Shown: positions 8,351 to 17,140, numbered from the stretch's first letter. The stretch is DNA of 64,000 nt from Sinomicrobium kalidii (GCF_021183825.1 NZ_CP089211.1:2232001-2296000); one strand, 5' to 3'. A program made the numbers and translations. Notes: a model not told the origin generated them from the letters alone.

Positions 8351-8710
8351 ATGGCAACGCATAACGAATTCGGCAGAAAAGGAGAAGAACTGGCTGCGGA
8401 GCACCTGCTGCAAAACGGGTACGATATCCTCGAACGCAATTACACCTTCGACAAGGCCGAAATAGATATCATCGCAAAAAAAGACGATACCCTGGCCGCA
8501 GTAGAGGTAAAAGCCAGGAGTTCCATAGATTTCGGAAATCCGCAGGATGCGGTAAACAGCAAAAAAATACAACGCCTGGTCAAAGTCATAGACCATTATA
8601 TTGTTACAAATAACCTGGATACCGAAGTAAGGTTTGACATTATAGCCATAACCAAAAACGGAAAGAATCACACCCTCGAACATCTGGAGGATGCATTTTA
8701 CCATTTCTAA
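8351..8710 (+). CDS. YraN/UPF0102 family endonuclease-like protein
   Basis: A 119-residue protein with the PD-(D/E)xK nuclease-like fold of the YraN family. The signature is clear: FGRKGEELAAEHLLQNGYDI near the N-terminus, then AEIDIIAKKDDTLAAVEVKAR (about 37-57), where Asp and the ExK pair form the putative active site. Family members lie near DNA-processing genes in many bacteria and may resolve DNA structures, but their role is not established. The start agrees with the family N-terminus (MATHNEFGRKGE). It follows the divergent lipoprotein gene by 117 bp. Confidence 0.9.
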   Translation: MATHNEFGRKGEELAAEHLLQNGYDILERNYTFDKAEIDIIAKKDDTLAAVEVKARSSIDFGNPQDAVNSKKIQRLVKVIDHYIVTNNLDTEVRFDIIAITKNGKNHTLEHLEDAFYHF

Positions 8711-8874
8711 CCCCCCTTGTCATTACCCCTTTGTGCTCGAAAAATAAGAATTTTTTGTCCCTGCGTACCTAAAAAACCTACTGTAGAAATAAATTTCGAA
8801 ATTTATTGACATTACTATTTGTTTTAAATAAAACAATTTGTTATTTTAGCCGCTGTAAACCAAAACCATTCAAG

Positions 8875-9534
8875 ATGAAAACGATTTCTTCCGTAGTTGA
8901 AAATTACATTAAGACAAAGCCTTTCTTGCAAAGCGCTCTGGCACAGGGTATTATCAATTTAACTTCCCTTTCCAGAATCATCGGGCCGGAGATCGAGGAA
9001 CAGTTGGGAAAAGAAGTAAGGAGCGGTGCCGTTGTAATGGCATTAAAACGGTTGTCCACCGATATGGAATTCCGTGCCACGCACAAAATACTCAAGGTGT
9101 TGAAAAACATAGGAGAAATCACAGTGCGTTCATCCCTTACGGATTATACTTTTTTGCTGTCTGATACCATCCTGAACAGCCAGGCCAATCTGCTGAAAGA
9201 GGTCAACAAAAACAAGGATGCCTTTTACACCTCGTCCAGGGGGGTCAACGAAACCAATATTGTGGTCAGCAATTCCCTGAATGCTATGGTAGAGTCCCTT
9301 TTCCGGGAAGAAAAAATGACACAGAAAGTTGAGGATCTCGCTTCCATTACGGTCAAACTTCCCGAAGAAAACGTGGTTATTCCCGGAATATACTATTTTA
9401 TCTTCCAGCGTCTGGCGTGGGAGGGGATCATCCTTCACGAAGTCATCTCCACAACCAATGAATTTACCATCATTGTGGGCGAAGGGCAAATAGACAAGGC
9501 ATTCAAGGTGATCAAAGACCTGAAAAACCTGTAA
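8875..9534 (+). CDS. Conserved ACT-domain-like protein (often labelled aspartate kinase)
   Basis: A 219-residue protein starting MKTISSVVENYIKTKPFLQS; an upstream in-frame ATG at 8806 would add a non-conserved extension and is rejected. The N-terminal third is helical with a degenerate winged-helix look (SALAQGIINLTSLSRIIGPE). The C-terminal part (GIYYFIFQRLAWEGIILHEV to GQIDKAFKVIKDL) has the beta-alpha-beta pattern of an ACT domain as found at the end of aspartokinases. No kinase domain is present, so an aspartate-kinase label would be wrong. A role as an amino-acid-sensing regulator is inference. Confidence 0.75.
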   Translation: MKTISSVVENYIKTKPFLQSALAQGIINLTSLSRIIGPEIEEQLGKEVRSGAVVMALKRLSTDMEFRATHKILKVLKNIGEITVRSSLTDYTFLLSDTILNSQANLLKEVNKNKDAFYTSSRGVNETNIVVSNSLNAMVESLFREEKMTQKVEDLASITVKLPEENVVIPGIYYFIFQRLAWEGIILHEVISTTNEFTIIVGEGQIDKAFKVIKDLKNL

Positions 9535-9689
9535 TTTCGGTGCTATCGGGAACTCCCGGCCAAACAACCTTTCCTCCCCAAACAACCCCGTCCTGCGAAT
9601 GCCGTGTTTCCTCAAATTATTACCTGCTTTATAAGGAGACCGGAGTGTACCCCGGAATGTTGAACTGAAGGGCGTTCACCTCCTAAGAA

Positions 9690-9710
9690 TTCATCATTCA
9701 AAATCCGGAA
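9690..9710 (-). repeat. Short dispersed repeat, copy B
   Basis: On the minus strand TTCCGGATTTTGAATGATGAA, 18 of 21 identical to copy A at 6397-6417. It lies in the 254-bp gap before the DUF3291 gene, which otherwise shows no gene. Confidence 0.45.
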
Positions 9711-9788
9711 TCCGACATTGATTAGGTATTTCTCTTTTTGTTTAGTATTTTGCTTTCCGATTCTGTACTTACCTCAAAAGTGAAACCT

Positions 9789-10259
9789 ATGCAATTAGCA
9801 CAAGTGAACATCGCCCGGATGAAAGGCGCGATAGACAGCCCCGTCATGGCCGATTTTGTAGCCAACCTGGACCGTATTAATGCCCTGGCCGAAGACAGCC
9901 CCGGATTTGTATGGCGACTCAAGGACGAAGGCAACAACGCCACTTCCATGAAAATGTACGATGATGATTTTATCATTGTAAACATGTCTGTCTGGACCGA
10001 TATCGATGCCCTCTTTAGCTATGTGTACCATTCCGATCATGTGGAAATATTTAAACGCAAAAAGGAGTGGTTCCACAAAATGCAGGAAATGCACATGGTC
10101 CTGTGGTATGTGGAAGACAACCTGTTCCCCACAATACCTGATGCACGCGAACGCCTGGAATACCTGCAAAAACACGGGGAAACACCTTATGCCTTTACCT
10201 TCAAAAAAAGGTTTTCTCCCGCCGATCTCCGGAAATATGCTCCCAATCACCCCATTTAA
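9789..10259 (+). CDS. DUF3291 family protein
   Basis: A 156-residue soluble protein. The order MQLAQVNIARMKGAIDSPVM, FVANLDRINALAEDSPGFVWRL, then VNMSVWTDIDALFSYVYHS and HMVLWYVEDNLFPTIPDARERL matches the DUF3291 family, which has a dimeric alpha/beta-barrel fold resembling antibiotic-biosynthesis monooxygenases. The start at 9789 is chosen because AQVNIARM is the typical N-terminus; the frame is open 51 bp further upstream without similarity. No catalytic role is established for the family. It stands alone, followed by a 239-bp gap before leuS. Confidence 0.85.
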   Translation: MQLAQVNIARMKGAIDSPVMADFVANLDRINALAEDSPGFVWRLKDEGNNATSMKMYDDDFIIVNMSVWTDIDALFSYVYHSDHVEIFKRKKEWFHKMQEMHMVLWYVEDNLFPTIPDARERLEYLQKHGETPYAFTFKKRFSPADLRKYAPNHPI

Positions 10260-10445
10260 AAGCAAATATTCCTTCAATCGCGGGTTACAGGCCATTTTTC
10301 TCCTAACCCACTACCCCGCACCCAGCTTAGGGCAGGGGTTCGCAAAGACTTCCCTGTTGTGGCTTTGAAATATACCTAAAGTAATATCAACGCGTCATTC
10401 ATAGTACAGGCGGGGAAGAGGATTGCCTGTTTCGTGCAATAACTG

Positions 10446-10453
10446 TATTTTTG
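10446..10453 (+). promoter_or_regulatory. Candidate promoter of leuS
   Basis: TATTTTTG matches TAnnTTTG exactly, with ATTG at 10422-10425 as a partial -33 element at a 20-bp spacing. The start codon is 45 nt downstream. Confidence 0.5.
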
Positions 10454-10498
10454 CGCATTAATCGCATCCTAATCAGCAAAAAACGGTAGCATCCGCAT

Positions 10499-13330
10499 AT
10501 GAAATACGATCACAACGCAATCGAGGCCAAATGGCAGCAGTACTGGAAAGAGAACAAGACTTTCGAGGCAAAAAATCCCGGTTCCGAAGGAGCTGACAAA
10601 CCGAAATACTATGTACTCGACATGTTTCCCTATCCTTCCGGGGCAGGCTTGCATGTAGGGCATCCGCTGGGCTATATCGCCTCCGATATTTACGCGAGGT
10701 ACAAGCGCCACCAGGGATTCAATGTCCTCCACCCCATGGGATACGATTCTTTCGGGCTCCCGGCAGAACAGTATGCCATACAAACCGGGCAACACCCGGC
10801 ACTGACCACGGAAACCAACATCAAGCGATACCGTGAGCAACTCGACAAGATCGGCTTTTCCTTCGACTGGAGCCGTGAAGTGCGTACTTCCGCCCCCGAT
10901 TATTACCGGTGGACCCAATGGATATTCACCCGGCTCTTTAACTCCTGGTACAACAAGGGTTCCGACAAAGCCGAGGATATATCCACCCTGGTACAAAAAT
11001 TCGAAACCGGGGGGAATTCCGGTGTAAATGCCGTTTGTGATAGTGATACCGAAACCTTTACTGCCGGACAATGGCAGGCTTTTTCCGAAGAAGAAAAACA
11101 AAAGACACTTTTAAAATACCGCCTGACCTACCTGGCGGAAACCGAAGTCAACTGGTGCCCTGCCCTGGGGACCGTTCTGGCCAACGACGAGATTGTAAAC
11201 GGCGTATCCGAACGGGGCGGTCATCCCGTAGTACGAAAAAAAATGACCCAGTGGAGCATGCGCATCACCGCCTATGCCCAACGCCTCCTCGAAGGTTTGG
11301 ACCGCATTGACTGGCCGCAACCACTCAAAGATGCACAGACCAACTGGATAGGCCGGTCGGAAGGTGCCGAAGTCAGGTTCCGGGTCAAAGATTCCGATGC
11401 GGAAATCCCGGTTTTCACCACCCGGCCCGACACCATTTTCGGTGTCAGTTTTATGACCCTGGCCCCCGAACATGAACTGGTATCCGAAATCACTACCCCG
11501 GAACAAAAAGAAGCCGTAAAAACCTATATCGAAGCTACGGCTAAACGCAGCGAACGCGAACGCATGGCCGATGTAAAAACCATCTCCGGAGTTTTCACCG
11601 GGGCTTATGCCGAACACCCGTTTACCAAAGCACCCGTTCCCATATGGATAGGCGACTATGTACTGGCCGGTTACGGTACCGGCGCTGTTATGGCCGTACC
11701 CTGCGGAGACCAGCGGGATTATGATTTTGCAAAACATTTTGATATTCCCGTGCCCAACATTTTTGAGAATACGGACATTTCGGAAGCTGCTTACAGTGAA
11801 AAGAACGGAACTGTTATCGCCAATTCCGAATTCCTGAACGGGCTGTCTCACGAAGAAGCTACCCAAAAAGTCATTGAAAAACTTGAGGCCATCGGTGCCG
11901 GACAAGGCCGGATCAATTATCGCCTGCGCGATGCTGTCTTCAGCCGTCAGCGTTACTGGGGTGAACCTTTTCCCGTATATTACGTAAACGGACTGCCGCA
12001 AATGATAGCCCCGGAACACCTGCCCGTGAAACTGCCGGAGGTAGAGAAATACCTGCCTACCGAAAGCGGGGAACCACCACTGGGCAATGCAAAAACCTGG
12101 GCCTGGGACACCGAAAAAAACGAAGTGGTAAGCAACGACCTCATCGACCATAAAACCGTGTTTCCGCTGGAGCTGAATACCATGCCGGGCTGGGCCGGGA
12201 GTTCCTGGTACTTTAACCGCTATATGGATGCCCGCAATGAAAAGGAGTTTGCCTCACAGGAAGCCCTTGGCTACTGGAAAGACGTAGACCTGTATATCGG
12301 CGGAAGTGAGCACGCCACTGGCCACCTGCTCTATGCCCGTTTCTGGCAGAAATTCCTCTTTGACCAGGGATTGCTCCCGGTAGATGAATTTGCCAAAAAA
12401 CTCATCAACCAGGGAATGATACTGGGAACGAGCGCTTTTGTGTACCGTGAAAAAGGATCAAACACACTTATTTCCAAAAACAGGATCGACTATCACGAAA
12501 CGGAACCTATCCACGCCGATGTTTCCCTGGTCAATGCTGCGGATGAACTGGACATTGAAGCTTTTAAAAACTGGCGCCCGGAATTTAAAAGTGCCGAATT
12601 TATTCTGGAGGACGGCAAATACATTGTAGGCCATGAGGTGGAAAAAATGTCCAAGTCCAAATACAACGTAGTCAACCCGGACGACATATGCGAACAATAC
12701 GGGGCCGACACGCTGCGGATGTATGAAATGTTCCTCGGGCCACTCGACCAGGCCAAACCCTGGAACACCGCCGGTATCACCGGGGTCCACGGTTTCCTGA
12801 AAAAACTGTGGAAACTGTATCATTCCGGTAAAGGAGGAACGTTCCGCATATCCGATGAACCCGCCTCCAAAGAAAGCCTTAAAACCCTTCATAAAACCAT
12901 TAAAAAGGTGATGGAAGACATTGAGAATTTCTCTTTCAACACCTCCGTATCCTCCTTTATGATTGCCGTAAACGAACTAACGGCACAAAAGTGCAATAGC
13001 CGGGAAGTGCTGGAGCCCCTGGCCATTATCATTTCTCCCTACGCCCCGCATATTGCCGAGGAACTATGGCAAAAACTGGGACATGAAGGTTCCGTAGCCT
13101 TTGCTCCTTTTCCGGAATTCGAAGAAAAGCACCTCGTGGAAAGCAGCAAGGAATACCCGGTTTCCTTTAACGGTAAAATGCGCTTTAAAATGGAACTTCC
13201 CCTGGACATGAGCAGGGAAGACATGGAAAAAGCCGTGATGGGCCATGAAAAGACACAGGAACAGCTTCAGGGAAGGAGTCCGAAGAAAATTATTATCGTT
13301 CCCGGGAAGATCATTAATATTGTGGGGTAA
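10499..13330 (+). CDS. leuS: Leucyl-tRNA synthetase
   Basis: Charges tRNA-Leu. The class I motifs are HVGH (52-55, in GLHVGHPLGYIASD) and KMSKS (about 716-720, in VEKMSKSKYNVVNPDD). The editing domain is visible in the middle, with TTRPDTIFGVSFM and GTGAVMAVPCGDQRDYDF. At 943 residues it is longer than the roughly 860 of E. coli because of an insertion after the catalytic core's first half (about residues 155-200, KGSDKAEDISTLVQKF onward) that is normal in Bacteroidota. Single transcription unit, followed by a terminator hairpin at 13420. Assignment is firm. Confidence 0.97.
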   Translation: MKYDHNAIEAKWQQYWKENKTFEAKNPGSEGADKPKYYVLDMFPYPSGAGLHVGHPLGYIASDIYARYKRHQGFNVLHPMGYDSFGLPAEQYAIQTGQHPALTTETNIKRYREQLDKIGFSFDWSREVRTSAPDYYRWTQWIFTRLFNSWYNKGSDKAEDISTLVQKFETGGNSGVNAVCDSDTETFTAGQWQAFSEEEKQKTLLKYRLTYLAETEVNWCPALGTVLANDEIVNGVSERGGHPVVRKKMTQWSMRITAYAQRLLEGLDRIDWPQPLKDAQTNWIGRSEGAEVRFRVKDSDAEIPVFTTRPDTIFGVSFMTLAPEHELVSEITTPEQKEAVKTYIEATAKRSERERMADVKTISGVFTGAYAEHPFTKAPVPIWIGDYVLAGYGTGAVMAVPCGDQRDYDFAKHFDIPVPNIFENTDISEAAYSEKNGTVIANSEFLNGLSHEEATQKVIEKLEAIGAGQGRINYRLRDAVFSRQRYWGEPFPVYYVNGLPQMIAPEHLPVKLPEVEKYLPTESGEPPLGNAKTWAWDTEKNEVVSNDLIDHKTVFPLELNTMPGWAGSSWYFNRYMDARNEKEFASQEALGYWKDVDLYIGGSEHATGHLLYARFWQKFLFDQGLLPVDEFAKKLINQGMILGTSAFVYREKGSNTLISKNRIDYHETEPIHADVSLVNAADELDIEAFKNWRPEFKSAEFILEDGKYIVGHEVEKMSKSKYNVVNPDDICEQYGADTLRMYEMFLGPLDQAKPWNTAGITGVHGFLKKLWKLYHSGKGGTFRISDEPASKESLKTLHKTIKKVMEDIENFSFNTSVSSFMIAVNELTAQKCNSREVLEPLAIIISPYAPHIAEELWQKLGHEGSVAFAPFPEFEEKHLVESSKEYPVSFNGKMRFKMELPLDMSREDMEKAVMGHEKTQEQLQGRSPKKIIIVPGKIINIVG

Positions 13331-13419
13331 AACGGTTATTTTACGTACTGGATTGCGTGTGGTCAGGATCGGTCAATACCTCAACCCATTATATATCGGC
13401 AATTAAAATTTTTCAACGC

Positions 13420-13466
13420 AAAGGGAGTATTTTTTTGCAATAATGAAAGAACTCCCTTTCTTTTTA
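13420..13466 (+). terminator. Intrinsic terminator after leuS
   Basis: AAAGGGAGT (13420-13428) pairs with ACTCCCTTT (13451-13459), followed by a T-rich run. It lies 90 bp after leuS and 62 bp before the alanine dehydrogenase start, so an attenuator role for the latter cannot be excluded. Confidence 0.65.
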
Positions 13467-13527
13467 CGTATAATTTTACATTTTTATTCCGGTAAATCCC
13501 TAATTTAGAGTGCAAAACACACACATA

Positions 13528-14628
13528 ATGAAAATAGGGGTACCGAAAGAAATCAAGAACAATGAAAACAGGGTAGGGATAACACCTGCCGGGGTTTTCG
13601 AGCTCGTAAAAAATCACCATACGGTCTACATTCAAGCCACTGCCGGAGAAGGAAGTGGCTTTTTTGATACCGATTATGAAGCGGTGGGCGCTGTAATACT
13701 GCCTTCCATAGAAGAAGTCTATGCCAAAAGTGACATGATCGTAAAGGTTAAAGAGCCTATAGAAAAGGAATATCCTTTGGTCCGGGAAAACCAGGTGGTC
13801 TTTACGTATTTTCATTTTGCATCCAGTGAAGCACTGACCACGGCCATGCTCGAAAGCAAGGCCGTTTGCATTGCCTATGAAACCGTTGAAGAAAGTGACA
13901 GGAGCCTGCCGCTGCTTATCCCCATGTCTGAAGTTGCAGGCCGCATGGCCATACAGCAGGGGGCAAAATACCTGGAAAAGCCCATTAAGGGACGGGGCGT
14001 ACTGCTCGGTGGTGTTCCCGGCGTACCTCCGGGCAAAGTTCTGGTCCTCGGAGCCGGAACGGTCGGCATACAGGCCGCTAAAATGGCCGCGGGGCTCGGT
14101 GCACATGTTACCATACTCGATATTAACATGAAACGCCTCCGTTACGTCAACGACATTATGCCCAGCCACGTTGTTACAGAATTCTCGAATGAATACAACA
14201 TAAGAAAACACATAAAGACCCACGATCTTATTATAGGCGGAGTTTTGATCCCCGGGGCCAAGGCACCCGGTTTGATCACCAGGGACATGCTCCCGGAAAT
14301 GCGCCCGGGAACCGTGATCGTAGACGTTGCCGTAGACCAGGGCGGATGTATAGAAACCTCCAGACCCACCACACATGAAAACCCCACTTATATTATAGAT
14401 GACGTTGTGCACTACTGCGTGGCCAATATGCCAGGGGCAGTCCCGTATACTTCCACAGTGGCACTTACCAATGTAACCCTGCCCTATGTACTGCAACTGG
14501 CCGACAAGGGCTGGGAGAAAGCCTGTAAAGACCATACTGCCCTGGCCAGGGGAGTAAATATCGTAAACGGCGAACTGACTTACGACGGAATCGCCGAAGC
14601 TTTTGGCTGGACAACCGTTGCAAACTGA
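13528..14628 (+). CDS. ald: Alanine dehydrogenase
   Basis: Oxidatively deaminates L-alanine to pyruvate with NAD+. The N-terminus MKIGVPKEIKNNENRVGITP is diagnostic of the AlaDH/PNT family, and the Rossmann motif VLGAGTVGIQAAKMAAGLGA lies at about residues 172-191. Length 366 fits the family (about 370). The reading frame opens 18 bp earlier with GTG, but the conserved N-terminus begins at this ATG. The C-terminus YDGIAEAFGW also matches. A terminator follows. The pyridine-nucleotide transhydrogenase alternative is excluded by the absence of a membrane part. Confidence 0.95.
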   Translation: MKIGVPKEIKNNENRVGITPAGVFELVKNHHTVYIQATAGEGSGFFDTDYEAVGAVILPSIEEVYAKSDMIVKVKEPIEKEYPLVRENQVVFTYFHFASSEALTTAMLESKAVCIAYETVEESDRSLPLLIPMSEVAGRMAIQQGAKYLEKPIKGRGVLLGGVPGVPPGKVLVLGAGTVGIQAAKMAAGLGAHVTILDINMKRLRYVNDIMPSHVVTEFSNEYNIRKHIKTHDLIIGGVLIPGAKAPGLITRDMLPEMRPGTVIVDVAVDQGGCIETSRPTTHENPTYIIDDVVHYCVANMPGAVPYTSTVALTNVTLPYVLQLADKGWEKACKDHTALARGVNIVNGELTYDGIAEAFGWTTVAN

Positions 14629-14678
14629 CAAAAGTTCACCACCTCAGGCAGGAAATACTAAAATATTCTTAATAACGC

Positions 14679-14716
14679 ACCCGGTCCGTTCTTTTTGGCC
14701 GGGTTTTTGTTTTTTC
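14679..14716 (+). terminator. Intrinsic terminator after ald
   Basis: ACCCGG (14679-14684) pairs with CCGGGT (14699-14704), followed by TTTTGTTTTTT. The position 50 bp after the ald stop is typical. Confidence 0.75.
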
Positions 14717-14788
14717 ATTTCCAAAAGTATTTCCAACAAGCATGGAAACGGAAAATTTCGTAATTTTATAACACTTAAACTCGGAAAA

Positions 14789-15478
14789 ATGATAGGGTAT
14801 TATATAATCATAGGTGGAATAGCGTTGATAAGCTGGCTGGTGAGCAGTAAGCTGAAGCGCAAGTTCAAGCAGTATTCAGAAGTACACCTGCGCAACGGCA
14901 TGAGCGGGGCGGAGATCGCCGAAAAAATGCTTGCGGACCACGGCATCCACGATGTCAAAGTCATTTCCACACCCGGAATGCTGACGGACCACTATAACCC
15001 GGCCAAGAAGACCGTAAACCTCAGTGAAGGGGTGTACAATCAACGTAACGCAGCGGCGGCGGCAGTGGCCTCTCACGAATGCGGACACGCCGTACAGCAC
15101 GCCAAAGCGTACCAATGGCTGCAGCTTCGATCCAAGCTGGTACCGGTAGTGAGTGTGTCTTCCGGAATGTCGCAATGGCTTATTATCGGGGGGCTGATCC
15201 TCGGGATAGCCAATAGTTTCGGGTTTCTTATTGCCGTAGCGGGGCTGGTATTGATGTCTTTTGCCACCATTTTCAGTTTAATTACCCTCCCGGTGGAATA
15301 CGATGCCAGTAACAGGGCCCTGGCCTGGCTGAAAAACAAAAACATGCTGAGCCCCCAGGAATACAAAAGTGCCGAAGATTCCCTGAAATGGGCGGCAAGA
15401 ACCTATCTCGTCGCCGCTATCGGTTCCCTGGCCATGTTGCTTTACTGGGGATTGCGTATCCTCGGTTCAAGAAACTAA
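14789..15478 (+). CDS. YugP-type membrane zinc metallopeptidase
   Basis: A 229-residue protein with an N-terminal transmembrane helix (MIGYYIIIGGIALISWLV), the zinc-binding motif HECGH in VASHECGHAVQHA (about 95-107) and two or three further hydrophobic segments (about 125-170 and near the C-terminus). This order is that of the neutral zinc metallopeptidase family typified by Bacillus YugP (DUF/PF04298). Substrate is unknown; membrane-protein turnover is a reasonable guess only. The frame is open further upstream to 14603, but that stretch overlaps the ald terminator, so the ATG at 14789 is chosen. Confidence 0.9.
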   Translation: MIGYYIIIGGIALISWLVSSKLKRKFKQYSEVHLRNGMSGAEIAEKMLADHGIHDVKVISTPGMLTDHYNPAKKTVNLSEGVYNQRNAAAAAVASHECGHAVQHAKAYQWLQLRSKLVPVVSVSSGMSQWLIIGGLILGIANSFGFLIAVAGLVLMSFATIFSLITLPVEYDASNRALAWLKNKNMLSPQEYKSAEDSLKWAARTYLVAAIGSLAMLLYWGLRILGSRN

Positions 15479-15504
15479 ACGGTACAAAGAAATACATACA
15501 TATT

Positions 15505-15535
15505 AAAAAAGGCGGTCTTTTCAACCGCCTTTTTT
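15505..15535. terminator. Bidirectional terminator between yugP-like gene and ferritin
   Basis: AAAAAAGGCGGT (15505-15516) pairs with ACCGCCTTTTTT (15524-15535). Both strands give a GC stem with a U-rich tail, serving the two convergent genes. Confidence 0.9.
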
Positions 15536-15557
15536 AGTATTCCTTTAACTTATGCGA

Positions 15558-16076
15558 CTACTCACTGATCCCCGGAATCCTTTCATCAATAAGTTTCAGT
15601 GCAATTCCTTCGGTACCCATCAGTTCAAAAAGGTCAAGGGCATTCCTCATGGTCTGTTCTTCTTCCATCTGTTCCTTAATGAACCACTGTAAGAAGTTCT
15701 CCGTAGTCAGATCGTTCACTTTCCTGCATTTCAATACAATATTGTGAATGGACTTGGTTATACCGATCTCCTGCTCCAGGGCAGATTCAAAAACCTCTTC
15801 CAGGGAATTGTACTCGTGTGTAATGTTACTTACTTCCGGAGAATAGGCCATGCCGCCATTGTCATTGATGAATTTAAAGATTTTCATCATATGTTCTCTT
15901 TCTTCTTTGGCCTGCTCGTAGAAAAAATGAGCGCTGTTATTCAGTGCGCTATGATCACACCATGAAGCCATGGCCAGATATATGGAAGACGAATGGGCCT
16001 CTCTGGCTATCTGCTCGTTCAACATGTCCATTACATCTACGTTTATACTCAATTTTTGTCTTACTAAATCTTTCAT
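15558..16076 (-). CDS. Ferritin (non-haem)
   Basis: Iron-storage protein that oxidises and stores iron in a 24-subunit shell. The 172-residue sequence fits bacterial ferritin FtnA: first helix with NEQIAREAHSSSIYLAMASW, then ferroxidase ligands in YEQAKEEREHMMKI (Glu-x-x-His) and the later helix FLQWFIKEQMEEEQTM. The haem-binding Met typical of bacterioferritin is not evident. Expressed from its own promoter; a -7 box lies 50 nt upstream and a small palindrome (16105-16119) lies in the leader. Assignment is firm at family level. Confidence 0.95.
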   Translation of the reverse strand: MKDLVRQKLSINVDVMDMLNEQIAREAHSSSIYLAMASWCDHSALNNSAHFFYEQAKEEREHMMKIFKFINDNGGMAYSPEVSNITHEYNSLEEVFESALEQEIGITKSIHNIVLKCRKVNDLTTENFLQWFIKEQMEEEQTMRNALDLFELMGTEGIALKLIDERIPGISE

Positions 16077-16104
16077 CGGTCTGATTTTTTCTGTTTACTG
16101 TATC

Positions 16105-16119
16105 GAAATCCTCGATTTC
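16105..16119. other. Small palindrome in the ferritin leader
   Basis: GAAATC CTC GATTTC is a perfect 6-bp dyad located between the ferritin -7 box and its start codon. It could be an operator or a short mRNA hairpin; no regulator is identified. Confidence 0.3.
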
Positions 16120-16125
16120 CTGTAT

Positions 16126-16133
16126 CAAAGATA
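16126..16133 (-). promoter_or_regulatory. Candidate -7 box for ferritin
   Basis: The minus strand reads TATCTTTG, an exact TAnnTTTG match, 49 nt upstream of the ferritin start. Confidence 0.5.
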
Positions 16134-16238
16134 CGAAAAAGAATCCCTAACTCTCTAATACACAGTAAATTTGTAAGCAGTCTAAGACTAAATATAAATA
16201 AAGGGAGTATAAAGCCCGGAGAAACTATGCGCGTCCTG

Positions 16239-16553
16239 TTAAACTGTGACCATGGTATGAAGTTCAGACATGGTAAAGATACCCTGTACAAACATCTTGA
16301 GGTCAATGACTTCCAGGGTGTCCAGAATGAAGAGGTGTTCCCTGTTGCAAAGTGTAAGAATCTCTATTCCATGGCGATTCAGGTCCCCATTAAAATGCGC
16401 ATCCAGGTCCATTGTAATTACCTTTTGCCGGAAAGCCAGCAACTGGCAAAATGACATTTTCACCCTTTTCTGCTGGATATCTACAAAAAAACAGCGTCCC
16501 TTCTCTGATTGATACGCTGAATAAAACCTGGATTTAAATAATACTGTCGCCAT
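16239..16553 (-). CDS. Small protein of unknown function
   Basis: A 104-residue reading frame starting MATVLFKSRFYSAYQSEKGR. It reads like a compact soluble alpha/beta domain: alternating short strands (CFFVDIQQKRVKMSF), a helix (FCQLLAFRQKVITM) and a C-terminal regulatory-looking stretch. No family is recognised. It is accepted as a gene because it fills most of the 570-bp gap between ferritin and lrp, lies on the same strand as both, is not antisense to another gene, and has an AT-rich promoter-like region just upstream. It could be a Flavobacteriia-specific conserved protein. Confidence 0.55.
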   Translation of the reverse strand: MATVLFKSRFYSAYQSEKGRCFFVDIQQKRVKMSFCQLLAFRQKVITMDLDAHFNGDLNRHGIEILTLCNREHLFILDTLEVIDLKMFVQGIFTMSELHTMVTV

Positions 16554-16646
16554 TTCAGTGGCGAAATTAATTATTATTTAGAATAAATACAAACAAACAC
16601 GCTATTTTAAGAAAACTTTTTTGAGGAGGAGGATCTCACCGGTCTT

Positions 16647-17117
16647 TTATAACTGGATTTGCCTGTCGATCTGCTGGTACAGGGAAATAAAAGTTTCCGT
16701 ACGCGAAACACCTTCTATGGTCTGTATCTTTTGATTGAGCAAATGCATGAGGTGTTCATTGTCCTTACACAGGATTTTAATAAGGATACTCCAGTTTCCC
16801 GTGGTGTAATAACACTCCAGAACCTCCGGTATTTCTCGTAATTGTTTAACGGCTTCCGGGTTTCGCATGGCCTTGTCCAGGTATATCCCGATAAAGGCGG
16901 TTGTGGAATACCCCAATACCTTCGGGTTTACCATAAACTTGGAGCCGGCAATAAGCCCGGAATCTTCCAGCTTTCGCAAGCGCTGATGGATGGCCGCCCC
17001 CGAAATCCCGATCTTCCGTGCAATTTCCAGGATGGGTTTACGTGCATCATCCATCAGTGAGCGGAGAATTTCCTTATCTATTCCGTCAATCTCTACAGTT
17101 TCGTTAATAATCTTCAT
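16647..17117 (-). CDS. Lrp/AsnC family transcriptional regulator
   Basis: A 156-residue DNA-binding protein with an N-terminal winged helix (IDGIDKEILRSLMDDARKPI, then ARKIGISGAAIHQRLRKLED, about residues 10-50) and a C-terminal RAM/ACT-like effector domain (TAFIGIYLDKAMRNPEAVKQ to the end). Such regulators usually sense an amino acid. The frame extends seven codons upstream, but the ATG at 17117 gives the normal N-terminus. It lies 154 bp downstream of, and on the same strand as, a saccharopine-dehydrogenase-family gene, so lysine is a plausible ligand (inference). A palindrome just upstream may be its own operator. Confidence 0.92.
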   Translation of the reverse strand: MKIINETVEIDGIDKEILRSLMDDARKPILEIARKIGISGAAIHQRLRKLEDSGLIAGSKFMVNPKVLGYSTTAFIGIYLDKAMRNPEAVKQLREIPEVLECYYTTGNWSILIKILCKDNEHLMHLLNQKIQTIEGVSRTETFISLYQQIDRQIQL

Positions 17118-17130
17118 AGCACAAATATTA

Positions 17131-17140
17131 AATTGCAATT
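17131..17140. promoter_or_regulatory. Palindrome upstream of the Lrp gene, possible autoregulatory site
   Basis: AATTGCAATT is a perfect 10-bp palindrome with AT-rich flanks, 14-23 bp before the lrp start. A repeated ACATTTGC/ACATATTTGC pair follows at about 17150-17169. Lrp-family proteins often bind AT-rich dyads and repress their own gene. Confidence 0.4.

Noticed and set aside
8875..9534. Aspartate kinase
   Set aside because: The protein is only 219 residues and has no kinase domain; only the ACT-like end resembles aspartokinase.
11111..12151. 346-codon minus-strand frame inside leuS
   Set aside because: Shadow of leuS; low-complexity, Gly/Phe-rich translation without family similarity.
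13381..14631. 416-codon minus-strand reading frame across the alanine dehydrogenase gene
   Set aside because: It is antisense to a firmly identified gene, encodes no recognisable domain and reflects codon-use bias on the opposite strand.
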